This document shows, in pieces, positions 37,146 through 48,108 of a stretch of 64,000 bases of DNA. The translations under genes were made by a program, and so were the position numbers. The stretch's first letter is position 1. The number at the start of each line of letters is the position of its first letter. The notes under the pieces were generated by a model. That model was not told the DNA's origin. It did no database searches and saw nothing but the letters and a program-made list of their open reading frames with translations. Where the stretch lies: assembly GCA_022818135.1 (NCBI GenBank), contig JAFMSR010000001.1:2495082-2559081 (forward strand), in the 5' to 3' direction. This DNA comes from Saxidomus purpurata. Taxonomy: Eukaryota; Mollusca; Bivalvia; Venerida; Veneridae.

Positions 37146-37442
37146 TGAACATCAAATTTCGTTCATTTCTTTGTAGAAACATTGCTGTTTACAGCAGTTA
37201 GTGTTAAATCCGACAATCTCGAGAATTCGGGAGACAGCACACTCATTGGTCAACTGTTTAAACGTGTAAGCGCTCTTGAAGAACGTGACTCGATCAAGCA
37301 GAAATTAATCAACGATTTACAAACTGACGTGTCTAACCAAAGGAAAACCCTTATGAAGCAAACAGAAATGCCAGAGTCGAAACATCCTATTGGCGATAGT
37401 CCTTCCAAACAAACAGTTAAGGTGAAATGCGCCTCAAATTAA
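37146..37442 (+). pseudogene. C': broken coiled-coil exon of a C1q gene, no C1q exon
   Basis: It aligns with exon 1 of gene F (51771-52134) from GGAATAACGATAATG onward. Two single-base losses in the signal-peptide region relative to F throw the ATG at 37145 out of frame, ending at an early TAG. Downstream the frame is open again (LLFTAVSVKSDNLENSG ... RVSALEER), but about 90 bp are deleted in frame, so NQRK joins directly to TLMKQTEMPESKHP and the IGHMKQSLATRDRR part of the coil is gone. The donor position has also changed (AAG|GTGAAA in place of GAAG|GTAAAA). No C1q exon follows before the next relic at 39.1 kb. Dead copy, equivalent in position to F. Confidence 0.8.
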
Positions 37443-38094
37443 TTTATCGAATTTTCTTCTTACATTTGCACCATGTATATTTCAGCATGTTTCCGATAGC
37501 ACAGAGAATTTCTTATTGTAATATATTGTAAATTTTTTCTTCAGTAGTGCTTCAAACATAGCTAATGACGTCACTTTTTTTACTAGCGCACTTTCCTACG
37601 CTGTCAAGTTTTTAAGCTGTAGCATTTTGCCTTTGTGATATATTTTCAACCTACTTATGTTTTTCTTATATCTTTCATGAGAGCTACATACTGTTATAAA
37701 ATTTCGTAATTTTACCAATTCGTACCCCTACCCCATGTCTGACCATACGCGTTTAAATGCAATTTTCACATGTGTCCTTGGAATAAATGAAAATTTTATG
37801 CACAACATGATACAAAAAAATGTACTTTGTCAGATATATATTACTGTTTATAACAAAATATTAATTATTTAAAGACATGAAATTAGAAGTATGTAAAATG
37901 TAATTACGTTTATACATACTGAAAAATATAATATCTACTTCATTTGATTTTAGTTATTCCCATCAATTGTCGAATACTCTTGCATACCATAATAACAATA
38001 ATATCGATGGATTTTTCCTGGAATATGACCAGTAGTTGCACAGACAGGAGGGATAGAAGAAGCCCCGGTCTAATTCCGCCGATGGGATTCAAAC
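37443..38094. other. Intergenic, no gene seen
   Basis: AT-rich unique sequence. I looked specifically for a C1q exon (GNGYN, GTYVFF, STFSGF codons) on the + strand and did not find one. Confidence 0.5.
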
Positions 38095-38254
38095 GGACCT
38101 CGATAGCTCAGTGGTAAGGACGTTCGCCTCCGGAACGAAATCCCGGGTTCGAATCACAGCCGGACCACGAGGTGTGTCCTTGGCCAGAGACACTGAAACC
38201 ACATGTGCCTCAGTCTCCCCAGCTGTAAATTGGTAGCAGCGATGAAAAACTCGC

Positions 38255-38290
<36 letters not shown>
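38095..38290 (+). mobile_element. tRNA-derived SINE-like element ending in (TC)n
   Basis: The head ACCTCGATAGCTCAGTGGTA carries an A-box (TAGCTCAGTGG) and GGGTTCGAATCACAGCCGG carries a B-box; CCTCG and CGAGG can pair as part of an acceptor stem. A non-tRNA body follows (GTGTCCTTGGCCAGAGACAC, CAGTCTCCCCAGCTGTAAAT), which reads like the conserved central region of mollusc SINEs. It ends in about 17 TC repeats (38256-38290). Family name not assigned. Confidence 0.65.
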
Positions 38291-38293
<3 letters not shown>

Positions 38294-38674
38294 TAAGCTT
38301 ACGGAGCTTTCTTCGTATTCGAACTAAAATAAATTCTTAATAAACTAACCGGCACCTTCGAATGAGGTGTCCGTACATCAGTGTCTCCCTACATAGTGTT
38401 AACTTCATGTCAGATCGTTTACTACATAGTTTTTTAAAAACACAGTTTTGTTCGATTTTCCGTTGCCACTTTAAAAACGTAAGTGGTAATTAAACACTAT
38501 AATTTCACATATGCAAACACACATGTAAAGCAAGAAGTTTCTAGTCTGACAGAGACTTTCAGCGCGGAAACTGTTGTAAAGTCCTATCATTATAGCTATG
38601 ACAATGATCTTTTGGATCAAAATAACGAGAGCAGTCTTAATATATGGTGTTCTTCATAGTGGAACTGTATAATA

Positions 38675-38740
38675 ATGATGATGGTGGTAATAATGATGAT
38701 GCTATTAATTATAATAATTATGATGATGATGATGTTGACA
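38675..38740. repeat. Trinucleotide-rich microsatellite
   Basis: Interrupted runs of ATGATG, GGTGGTAATAATG and GATGATGATG. Confidence 0.7.
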
Positions 38741-39105
38741 ATAGATATTTTGTTGAAATTAAAGATTCATGCTTTATGAACTTTTCCATTTTTCGTTGCT
38801 TTAACAATTAGGTAGATACATGTCAATATATATTTATGTTTGGTTCATAGTTGCCATACCATAGATTAAGTTCTCTGCACTTAACATTCATGTTTATCAG
38901 ACATTCAGGAGTGGTGATTCAGACGGAATTTAATAATGTTTTTTTTTTTGCCTAGAAAGGTAGTTGGGATATTTTCGGTAGCGCGGTTGACATTCATCTC
39001 ATACAGTGCTACTTGATGCCACATTGCCATGGATACAGCGGCTTAAAGTACTGTCGACAACATCGTATCGAACAGCGCTTGAAACAACTCCCCCATATTT
39101 TTAAC

Positions 39106-39330
39106 TAGAGCGTGTTAGAGACCTTGAGGAACTTATTGTTGATTTAAAAAATAAAGCGTCTGTTCAAAAGAAAGACATTATAGGTTTAAAGCAGTCGCTT
39201 GCAGCCAGGGATCAACGTACTTGGTCACTTCTCGGTCTATGGGACTGAAAGAAGCGATTGAAAACCTTGAAAGCAAAGCGAAATGTTAGAACGTTCAGAT
39301 ATTGATCGTTCGTCGGCGCAAGAGGGTAAC
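39106..39330 (+). pseudogene. Relic of a C1q-family coiled-coil exon
   Basis: Starting at CGTGTTAGAGACCTTGAGGA the frame reads RVRDLEELIVDLKNKASVQ, then KKDIIGLKQSLAARDQRTWS, clearly the family coil (compare RVSALEER and GRMKQSLAARDRR). It stops at TGG GAC TGA and then continues with frame breaks to GCGCAAGAG|GTAACT, which sits where the family donor should be. There is no signal peptide upstream and no C1q exon downstream. Much more decayed than C', so an older loss. Confidence 0.7.
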
Positions 39331-40319
39331 TAGTATTAACTTTGATGTTGTTAATTTTAACGAAACATGTTAAAATAGTTTGGAAAATAAAACATAATAC
39401 AAATTGAAGTAAGCACTTGTGAATTTCGTAAATGAAATACATAACACCACAATGTAATTAAATAAACTACGACAGCATTCTTCCACAGTAAGATAACCAC
39501 TTACGGTCCACAGAAAGAATCGCAGAAAGATTCGTGTTGAGATTCTAGATGTTGCAAAAAGTATAGTTAGATAAAATATCTTTTTAGTTTAATATTATTC
39601 TGTGTACAAAAACACTTACAACATTGTTTCGTGTGTGAAATTATATTCAATAAACACCTTTGCATTTTATATATTTTAATACATGTCTCTGACTCAAACG
39701 ATATATACACACTCTTTACATATGACAACATACATACTATAAGAGAGAGTTAATCTCATTGAATATTCATGAGTAGGCGTATACTTTAATAACCTATTCC
39801 AAACAAACATTTGGACAGAAATGATAAATATGATTGTAATGACAAGATTGTTGTGAAGAAGATTTAGTTTAACATAGAAACTAAGCAAAGTAAAACAGAA
39901 AGGTCAATACGTTTTAAGAAGAAAACATACTACAAGAAGAAAAATAATTAAGAATATAAAGGAATATGGTACCGTCAAATAGTATTTAAGATTATATACG
40001 TTAAAGTATTTAAGGTAAGAACCCCCCCCTCCCCCCCAAAAAAAGAAGAAAAAAACATGAAAATATGTAATAAAAAGAAAATTGGTGCAACCCACACACC
40101 TCTGCACTGTGAACTCCGCCGCCAACGAAACACCCCGCCCAAACCCACAGCAAAATTGGTAGACGACAATCGATTTTTAAAAATCATCATTATCATCATT
40201 ATTAGAAAACATTTTAGTGTTCTTAATAAATTTTTGAGCCTCGTTAAAGTCAAGGGTATTTTGGACGTCATTTAGTGCGTCATTGCCAAAAAGCAGCTAA
40301 GTGTGCTGATAGGGTGAAA

Positions 40320-40560
40320 TGCCAGATACAGATATATAACATAAACCTTAGACATTCGGCCATATAACATAAAGTTTAAACATTCTAAACACCAGATACC
40401 GACAAGTAACATAACTTTTAAACATTCTAAACACCAGATACGGACATAGTACATAAACTTTGAATATTCTTAACACAAGCTACAGACATATTACAAACAT
40501 TCTTAACAGCAGATTCATATATATTACATTAATTTTACATTAATTTTCAACACCAGATAC
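40320..40560. repeat. Degenerate tandem repeat, about 62-bp unit
   Basis: Phrases CACCAGATAC(C/G)GACA and CATAAACTTT(A/G)AACATTC recur four to five times. Units differ by substitutions and small indels. Confidence 0.6.
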
Positions 40561-40971
40561 ATAAACGCTTAACACTTTAACACCAACAACTATCAAGAAC
40601 CCGTAATGTTATAACAATTTTAGCATTTTTTAAAATTATATTCTAAGTATTACTTTCAGATTTGTGAACATAGGTTAACCTTTGTGTAATTATGACTCAT
40701 ATTTAATGAGTAAAACAATAGTTAACCTTTACCGTTGTATCAGTGTGGATCATGATTAGCCCGCACATCCATAGTCTACCCTTTAAACTATTCAGATAGC
40801 AGATTTAAAATGAAAACTCTTTTCAGCTATAAATAGTGCAGTCTAAATTAAGAGCTGGACAAGCATGTGTACTAGTAGTTCGTTACTCTGTAAATAGTGA
40901 AAATAGTTTTGCTTGAAAATTGATAGTCAAAATATTTAAAAATATATTTATATTAAAAAACACACAAAAAA

Positions 40972-40975
40972 CACA

Positions 40976-41019
<44 letters not shown>

Positions 41020-41028
41020 CACACACAA
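40972..41028. repeat. Tetranucleotide microsatellite (CACG)n
   Basis: About eleven uninterrupted GCAC units flanked by short CA runs. Confidence 0.9.
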
Positions 41029-41996
41029 CACAGTCATTTTATCACATATAGCTTTGAAGTCACGATTTCTATTTTAACATTTAAGGTCGTTATAAATGAA
41101 GGAAGCAAAATTAATATTATCATATAGGTGCTTACTTATTACAGAAATGTAACTCGTAATACTACTGTTACTGTGTTTTGTCAGTTGTTTCCCTTCCATA
41201 GCACATTATATTCCAGTATTCTTCTTGCTAGTACAGTCTGGAATATGTTTTAAAATTGTTTGCTCGTGTAAAGAAGTGTATATAAAATTATGTTTATAAT
41301 AATACAATGTATACCACCTTCTTGTATAAAAATGCGAATATTCTGTTACTACTATATAACAACATGGAGTTTAAGTATAAAACTCGTATACATATAGATG
41401 ACGGATACAAGTGAATGGTATGTACCTTTATATATATTTGATCGGTCTGTTCTTTACTTGATGTTTTAATACATTGTAAATCGTTAAAAGTTACAAGCTA
41501 GGACGTGAAATACAGTTTGTTTGTAAACATGTCACATCTGTCACTTCAAAAATGAAATTGTTAAATCAATGAGATTAGCGGATTCTGCTACAATCTGAAG
41601 GTTCTTTTCTGAAGGTTTACAGAACTGGGAAAGCCGGGAGCAGCTTTCGTTCTGATACTGATAATACATATAGCTCATCAGCTGGCCAGACTTCTCACCT
41701 TTCAACTGTACAAAGATTTTACACCCTGAAGTCCAAGTTTTGTCAATCAACCCATCGCGTTTTTAACTGTCTGGCTTCATAACCAAGTGCTTCCCTGAGT
41801 AGTGTAAGGACGAATATTCCATCTAGGAGAAATTTCCCAGCTGCATATACTCTTTGTCTGGCTTTAAATTAGTAAAACGGATGATTGTTTTGCGATTTGA
41901 CTCAGACTTTTTCCCCTTGCGGTGACATCTATTTATATCCGCACTTGTTAATGGAATACCGGCGTTTTTGGCATATCTTAAAATCTAAGATTCTAA

Positions 41997-42284
41997 ATGT
42001 TCAGTCTACTCGCAATGTCCGCAGGGATTTTAATATGTCTAGGTTCATACGTCTACCGTATTGGTTTAGTTCTTCATATTCTAGTCGGATTTACTTTATT
42101 TCTGATTTTAGTGCAACATTTTCGCAAGAAGGGTTTCGATTACGAAACACAGATCAGTTGTTTCTTTATAATTTTCAGTTATTGTTTAAGCTCTTTTATG
42201 ACGCCATCTCTAATGGTCGCCTTAATTTCTTGTACTATGAGTGGTGCTTGTCTGACACTAAGATACAATTACAAGGGTGGTTAG
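41997..42284 (+). CDS. Candidate small hydrophobic membrane protein, 95 residues
   Basis: A single open frame from a true ATG to TAG encodes MFSLLAMSAGILICLGSYVY, then IGLVLHILVGFTLFLILVQ, a polar loop HFRKKGFDYETQ, and a long hydrophobic stretch (ISCFFIIFSYCLSSF, then LMVALISCTMSGACL), ending RYNYKGG. That is three or four membrane segments with one charged loop and no other charge inside the segments, an ordered pattern not expected from random AT-rich DNA. An overlapping frame (41885-42289) looks less protein-like. No splice sites, homolog or poly(A) signal are obvious, and I do not recognise a family. It lies just left of the second duplication block. Confidence 0.35.
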   Translation: MFSLLAMSAGILICLGSYVYRIGLVLHILVGFTLFLILVQHFRKKGFDYETQISCFFIIFSYCLSSFMTPSLMVALISCTMSGACLTLRYNYKGG

Positions 42285-43028
42285 TATGAATGTATGTTTT
42301 GACTTTAATTCAAATTTGCTGTCCAAAATTACTACACACACACATTTACCGTACTACATTATAGTCAAAAGGTTTGGACCGCCCCTACCAGTTTTCATCC
42401 TCGGTAACCCAGGCTATTCATTACGCATTGAATATATGACCAGAGTGAAGCGGAAGAGAATTAATCGTGGATTCCGACGATGACCAGTTTTACGATAACA
42501 AAATATAGCACTAGAAAGGAATGAAATGTAGAAGGTGGTCAAAATGTAACAAAGTATTACTATTGTTTTTATTGTAATAGTATTATATATGCATGTATAT
42601 TTAAGTATATATACATGTATTTGTCATAATTAAAAAAGGCTTTATCTTAAAAGTTAACTTGAAGTTTAGATTACATGTACATTGAATATAGGTTCTCTCC
42701 AAAAATAATAGCCTCGGGTTAAGTTACTTGCCGCGACTGCATTTTGCTCCTGTTAAATAATTAGAAATATGCTAATACATGTACTTAAGTTATTGATTTA
42801 ACATAATTATGTTATGTGAAAATTTTGAAAATACGAAATCCTTCATTAATGTTTAACAGTAGTTTGAAGCACTGATAGCAGAAAATGTGTATGTCAAGGG
42901 TTATCATGTTTTGAACTCTCATCTGAATTAAGGTGACAGCAGGAGTGGTAGTCATATAAAAGTAAACTTACCTTGATAAGTTTGAATTGTAATCACGAAA
43001 TATTGGAAGGGAATAACAATAATCGATA

Positions 43029-43395
43029 ATGATCACCAAACGTTCGTTCTTTTACAGTGTAGGAACACTGCTACTTACAGCAATTTGTGTTAGATCTAAC
43101 AATCTCGAGTATTCGGTAGACAGCACGCTCATTGGTCAGCTGGTCGCACGTGTTAGCGCCCTTGAAGAACGCGAAGCATTTCAACAGAAGCTTATCGCTG
43201 ATTTACAAAATGAAGTATCTGACCAAAGGAAAGATATCGGACGCATGAAGCAGTCGCTGGCAGCAAGAGACCGCCGAATGTGGTCACTTATACACTCTAT
43301 GAGACGTGAAGAGAGCAAAGCAAACCCTGAGAAGCAAACAAAAATGGCCGAAACGTCAAGACGTTCTGTTGATGATCGTCAGTCCAAAGACGCAG
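43029..43395 (+). CDS. C1q gene D, exon 1 (signal peptide and coiled coil)
   Basis: The ATG follows ATAATCGATA and gives MITKRSFFYSVGTLLLTAIC, a signal peptide of about 22 residues. The coiled coil TLIGQLVARVSALEER ... LQNEVSDQRKDIGRMKQSL is nearly the same as in gene B. The linker differs (SMRREESKANPEK versus SMTRQETLSKHEQ). The exon is 367 nt, the same length as in B, and ends GACGCAG|GTATTA, phase 1. The intron to exon 2 is 3463 bp, against 1129 bp in gene B, because of inserted elements. Confidence 0.86.
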
Positions 43396-43429
43396 GTATT
43401 AACATATATTGTAAATAATTCATACACAT

Positions 43430-43650
43430 AACCGATTTAGAAACACAAAGATTTCCCATGTTGAACATTTTTATTTGAATGACGCTATCGTTTTTATTTC
43501 TATTTTAGTCATTCTTTTGCGATGACTTATTGAAGCTTTTATAAGAATTCAATTTTATATTGTTTTTGTTGTGTATGAAATTTGAATAAATTTGAAACAC
43601 GATAACACTGTAAAATAAATATTTTGCCACTTTTGCGTTTCTAAACCGTT
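43430..43650 (+). mobile_element. Short TIR element (MITE), copy 2, in gene D intron
   Basis: Begins AACCGATTTAGAAACACAAAG and ends TTTTGCGTTTCTAAACCGTT, with inverted termini. Matches the element at 9569-9780 throughout. It starts 35 bp inside the intron of gene D and is missing from the paired intron of gene B. Confidence 0.75.
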
Positions 43651-43716
43651 TGAGTGTACTATTCTCTCAAACAATCGCTCTTGAGAAACCACTCATTGTT
43701 TTAACCAGCCTAGAAA

Positions 43717-43799
43717 ACAATCTCATTAAAATCAGATTCAGTATCTTGATCGCGGATAGTAGAGGAGCGTAAGTTAGGATATGATTTTAATGAGATTGT
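43717..43799. mobile_element. 83-bp TIR element with target duplication
   Basis: Perfect 18-bp inverted ends: ACAATCTCATTAAAATCA and TGATTTTAATGAGATTGT. CTAGAAA(A) precedes it and follows it. The gene B intron has the empty site GCCTAGAAAAGAACC with one copy of the target. A 7-8 bp duplication would suit a hAT-type element, but the boundary is ambiguous by one base. Confidence 0.75.
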
Positions 43800-43871
43800 C
43801 TAGAAAAGAACAGGTAATTTTGTTTCAGCTGGGTGGACTCGGGAACATTTAAAATCAGTGTTGGTGACATA

Positions 43872-43952
43872 CTTAAAGTGGCCTGACCTAGAATCGAACC
43901 AGGAACCCCTTGATAACAGAACACCGTAACCAAAGAAACTCCTACGGCTATC
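43872..43952 (-). mobile_element. tRNA-like fragment (possible SINE)
   Basis: On the - strand, CTTTGGTTACGGTGTTCTG followed by CCTGGTTCGATTCTAGGTC resembles A- and B-boxes (GGTTCGATTCT). No pairing acceptor stem is visible, so this is not called a tRNA gene. Confidence 0.4.
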
Positions 43953-44140
43953 AAAAACCAAATAGTATCAACCGACTTTTGTAGTGGCCACTCCTTAACT
44001 CGAGGTCAATGAATGAAAATATGTGTAAATTGATCTTTGCTATGCTGTGTAAAAATCAAAAATAAGATGGTTCATACATTGATAAAAAGTATTTTCTATC
44101 TACTACACTGACTATGATGATGTTGACAAATTAACCCGAT

Positions 44141-46640
44141 CAGTTAAGATATTAATGTTACCATTAGCTCAAAGTTTTGACTCTCTTGAAACTTCGAACC
44201 CCTTTGCAAATCTCGATGCCACAAACGTGAGCAACCTATCTTTCGACATGGCTCGTACGTTCACACTAAAACGTTACCATTCCCAACCACAGCCTAGTCC
44301 TAAGCCCAAAAAAGTCATAAAAGTAATGTAAGAAGGTCACTCAAAGTCCAAATCATTAACTATAGGTCAATTGTGGACAATCAGAATTTAGTAATCTGGC
44401 CAGTTCAACCAAACCAGAAATCGTGATAAGTACAGAGTCCTGGCTTAAATCTTAGCACTACACAAATGAAATATTTGATCCAAATCTAGATTACTCTATT
44501 TTTCGCCGTGACCGCATCAGTCAGGCAGGCGGACGTACTTGTATATTCATTGCAGTAAGGGACTGCTTAACAGTCCAAGAAATTCCCGAACTAAAATCAG
44601 AATGTGAGGACCTTTGGGAGAAATTAGACCTAGTAGGAAATAAGTCTCTTGTGACCGGAGCTTATTACAATCCCCACGAGCCCGACACAAACAGTTTAAT
44701 TGAATTTAGCAAGTCCCTTGAAAATGTTAACAAAAGGTTCTCCAACATATGGGTGGCTGGGGACCTTAACCTACCAAAATGAACTGTGTCATCAGGTTAT
44801 GCTTACCGAAGTTAAAGTCAGTTAAACTTCGTTCGCTCGAACTCGAAGGGACCGTCGATTACAGTTCGAGGGATCGGTAGTTCGAGCCATCGAGGTCCGC
44901 CATTCATGGGTTGTTATAATGAAGATATTTGAATATGATACGCATTTTAACCCATGTTTCCCTGAATTAGTGCGTTTTATATACCAAGGCTGAACCTCAG
45001 ACAATTTGTCCCAGCATGAAAAGGGTTAAATTGACGAAAGTCAGTTAAATTATTACATTTGCTTTCACTACCTTCTTTTGATGAGCCATTAGCAGGTCTT
45101 CAAACCGATATCCGATACCGGTTTAGCACGAAAGCCATTTAAAAACGTGAAAGCTCATAAGACAAAACTAAACGCTGAAGAGTTGTGAAAAAGCTTTTCA
45201 CTAACCCCCAATAGTCTTATTGAAAAATGGATTCCATCGGTGAGAAATAACCTCTCCTGGGTCAATAAAAGTGTTAAAAGAATGATCAGAAGACGAAACC
45301 GGGCCTTTAACAAAGTTAAAAAATCAAACACATCTTCTGATCGTAGGAAGTTCCTAGACCTAAAACTCTCCCAATCCTCGTGGTTTTATTCCAGAAATTC
45401 CTTTTTGAAGATTCACTTCCATCTCAGTGGAAGTCAGCAAATGTTGCTCCCATCTATAAAAAAGGCGACAGGCCAAATTGTGACCTTGACCTTTGACCTA
45501 GTGACCTGAAAATCAATAGGGGCCATCTACTCGTAATGACTAGCCTACACACCAAGTTTGAGGATTGTATGCAAAAGCGTTCTTAAGTTATCATCCGGGA
45601 ACCATTTTCTACCGACGGACTGACTGACGGCCCGACGGACCGACCGACATTTGCAAAGCAATATACCCCCGCTTCTTCGAAGAGGGACTTAATAAATGAC
45701 CTCCCACAAAATATCAGTTCAAAAGTTCGCATCTTTGCTGATGATTCTGGAGTCTATCTAGCCTTGTCATCAGCAAACCAATCAGTCATCCTCCAAAATG
45801 ACATCAAAAGGTTAGAAGAGTGGAAGTTTGAGTGGGACATGGAACTCAAATCCCCCAAATGTCAAGTTATCCACGTTCCTAGAAGGAAACATTCTATTCC
45901 CACCCAGTATTACCTTCATGGAATCATACTTGAGTCTATTACCTCGGCTAAATACCTTGACGTGGATATCTCAAATAATCAAGCGTAGGACGACCACATA
46001 AATAGCTCAACAAAGAAAGCTAACCAAACATTAGGAGTTCTACGCAGAAACATAAAAGTCAAATCAGAACCCCTTAAGGTCATTGCTTACCAGGCGCTAG
46101 TGAGACCCAAACTGGGATATAGCTCCGAGATATGGTCACCTCATACCCAAACCCTCATAGACAAGATTGAAGGTGTACAGAGAAGAGCAGCCCGGTGGAT
46201 AAAGTCCGATTTTGGACAAACGTCCAGTGTCACGAAAATGCTCCATTTCCTTAACCTACGCATAATAGATCTTAGGCGAATTGATAGCAGATTATCACTT
46301 CTGTATAAAATCCATCATGAGCTGGCCACTGTCCCAATTGAAAGCTACCTTGTTCCCATATCCCGCAGCACATGCCACTTCCACTCTTTAAGTTATAAGT
46401 TAGTCACAGCAACCACAGACTATTATAAGTACTTCTTCTTTCCAAGAACTATATTCCACTGGAATCACCTACCCCCCCCCCCGACGTCGTCCACCCCGCT
46501 ACCCTAGAGCAGTTCAATGTCCTAGTTATACTGCTAGCTGTTTTTACATCTTACTCTTTTAACGAAACCATTTTTTTTTGGCTTTTATTCAGTCTACTAA
46601 TAGCTTTGGGGCTGACGCGCCAAATGTCTACGTAGAGAGA
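44141..46640 (+). mobile_element. Degenerate non-LTR retrotransposon (LINE, Jockey/CR1-like) in gene D intron
   Basis: Inserted between sequences contiguous in the gene B intron (AACCCGAT and TAGTCTGTGCTATT). An endonuclease-like part (about 44390-44780) reads FRRDRISQAGGRTCIF and later WVAGDLNLP, typical of the APE-type domain. The RT part around 45360-45480 reads WKSANVAPIYKKGDRPN (frame broken), and 45690-45988 gives INDLPQNISSKVRIFADD, with the RT catalytic FADD, and ends at a stop. The C-terminal part (45989-46507) reads VRPKLGYSSEIWSPHTQ and GVQRRAARWI, standard for this LINE group. Internal stops, frameshifts and a nested insertion show it is dead. Strand is the same as gene D. Confidence 0.85.
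45485..45690. mobile_element. Short repeat nested in the LINE RT domain
   Basis: LINE coding breaks at GGCCAAATTG and resumes at TTAATAAATGACCTCCCAC. Between lie TGACCTTGACCTTTGACCTA, GGGGCCATCTACTCGTAATG, a run of ACGGAC/CCGAC units (45616-45650) and AATATACCCCCGCTTCTTCG. It interrupts the reverse transcriptase between the conserved PIYKKG motif and FADD. Confidence 0.65.
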
Positions 46641-46858
46641 TAGTCTGTGCTATTGGTATTTTTTAGAAAACTTCGTTAATGAGAGAACGTATCTTCTATT
46701 TCTTTGAAACATGCAAAAAAGAAGAACATTTGTTATTGAATTTACAAAGCAATTCCATATCTATGTAAATCGTGTATATATTTTGAGAGAATTTAATTCC
46801 CGACGCAAAGAATCAGTCTCTCACCACATTATTCTTTGATTGTATTGTTCTATTACAG

Positions 46859-47313
46859 ATCCAGCTGTCAGACGAATACGCCAAACGGTTACAGCTGTCG
46901 CATTCAGTGTTGCTTTGTCCAAGACAATGTCATCGCTGGGGACCCACCAAGATATTGCGTTTGACCACGTGTTCACCAACGTTGGTAACGGATATAATGC
47001 TCATCACGGCGTGTTCGTTGCTCCAGTTTCTGGAACGTACGTGTTTTTCATGACTATTCGTGCATTGCATTACCACAACATTTGGAGCGAATTTGTAGTA
47101 AACGGGATACAAAAAAGCACCACTTTTGCTCAAAGTGTTAATGGAGAATCAGACACTAGCAGCCAAACCATCATTCTTCAACTTCAGCAAGGAGATGATG
47201 TAGCTGTCCGGCTACATACCGCTGCCGATGAAATTTATGGCTCTGTTAATTTTTTTTCAACATTCAATGGCTTTCTGTTAAGTGATGTCAAACCCAGCAA
47301 CATAATCGGCTAG
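46859..47313 (+). CDS. C1q gene D, exon 2 (C1q domain)
   Basis: The acceptor is TTCTATTACAG, phase 1, giving D-P-A-V-R-R at the junction. The exon has 150 residues plus stop, for a total protein of about 273 residues. Domain landmarks: VAFSVALSKT, VFTNVGNGYNAHHGVF, GTYVFFMTIRAL, TSSQTIILQLQQGDDVAVRL, FFSTFNGFLL, ending KPSNIIG. AATAAA at 47342-47347. Compared with gene B about 28 of 145 residues differ, clustered in loop regions (HYHN versus NTND after the GTYVFF strand; TAADEIYGSVNF versus RAVVEVYGSDNL). One strand residue is unusual, N for S in STFNGFLL. No stop or frameshift; likely functional. Confidence 0.88.
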
Positions 47314-47459
47314 TTGTTTCGGTGACCTGTCAATTAGTTTCAATAAATCGCAACACTTATTTCTTCACTTTTCGTATTATATTAAATTTTGTATTTAGTA
47401 TTCTAAGTGATGCTGTATAATGGTTGGGTTTGGTAGTTAGTCGAGTTTGTTGTGTGTCT

Positions 47460-47895
47460 ATACACAACGTACTACATTAAGCTCTTTTGGAGGGTGATTA
47501 TTTTAATACCGTAGTAAGCCAACACACCCTATTACAACCATGACCTCGTTCGTACACTGTTCATTTAGTTTGCAACTTAAGCAAATCACATCGTACAATA
47601 CATAAATATTACCCACTTGTTCAACAAGATATGAAATACATTTATTAAATAAATTGGTTTAATCAATAATGTGAAATTCCGACCCCGTTTTGTTAAATTT
47701 CCCCACACAGCCCACATGACTTTTTGGCATCGTAAACACGGAAAACAGAGAATGTTTCCCACTTCAAGTAAGTTTGCTATACTTGAGTTGAAGCGCTATA
47801 CTGCCAAAGGGCAGCGCTGTACATTATATCGCGTAAAACAAGGTCATTCTTGAATATACTATTGCATATTTTCAAGAGAAGAAGCTTAACATAAA
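47460..47895. other. Copy-2-specific block downstream of gene D
   Basis: At the matching place copy 1 goes straight from the gene B 3' flank to AAGAAAGATGAAAGACAAG. This about 430-bp block starts TATACACAACGTACTACATT and has no recognisable ends or coding. Confidence 0.45.
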
Positions 47896-48108
47896 ATATG
47901 AAAAGGAAAGATGAAAGACAAGAAAATTATAATTGTTTTAATATAAAAAAGACGTATGTTTATTGGAAAGACACTGGTAATGGCATCTAGGCATTTACAC
48001 ACGTTAACGTGACTTATCTCTTTTCCAAAAGAAGAAACAAAATCGTTAAAAGAAATTACTGGACTGTGTCAATGACATTTAAGACTACATGTTTCAAGCT
48101 TCGGAGAT

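Larger units (their letters stand above)
31362..37442 (+). repeat. Segmental duplication, copy 1 (genes B, C, C')
   Basis: The order upstream flank, gene B, gene C, spacer, C' exon matches 42345-52160 (D, E, F). The left edge is near CTACATTATAG (31369 and 42351). Similarity is clear but broken by indels up to about 33970, then becomes very high through about 37130. Past the C' exon the two copies no longer align by eye. Confidence 0.8.
39331..41996. other. Intergenic, simple repeats only
   Basis: Contains a poly-C/poly-A patch near 40021-40050, short degenerate repeats of ACATTCTAAACACCAGATAC about every 60-65 bp at 40320-40560 (about four units), and a (GCAC)n microsatellite at 40972-41018. 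No exon seen. Confidence 0.5.

Noticed and set aside
40057..40275. Open frames on both strands over the poly-C/poly-A patch
   Set aside because: Low-complexity sequence; both strands open in the same place.
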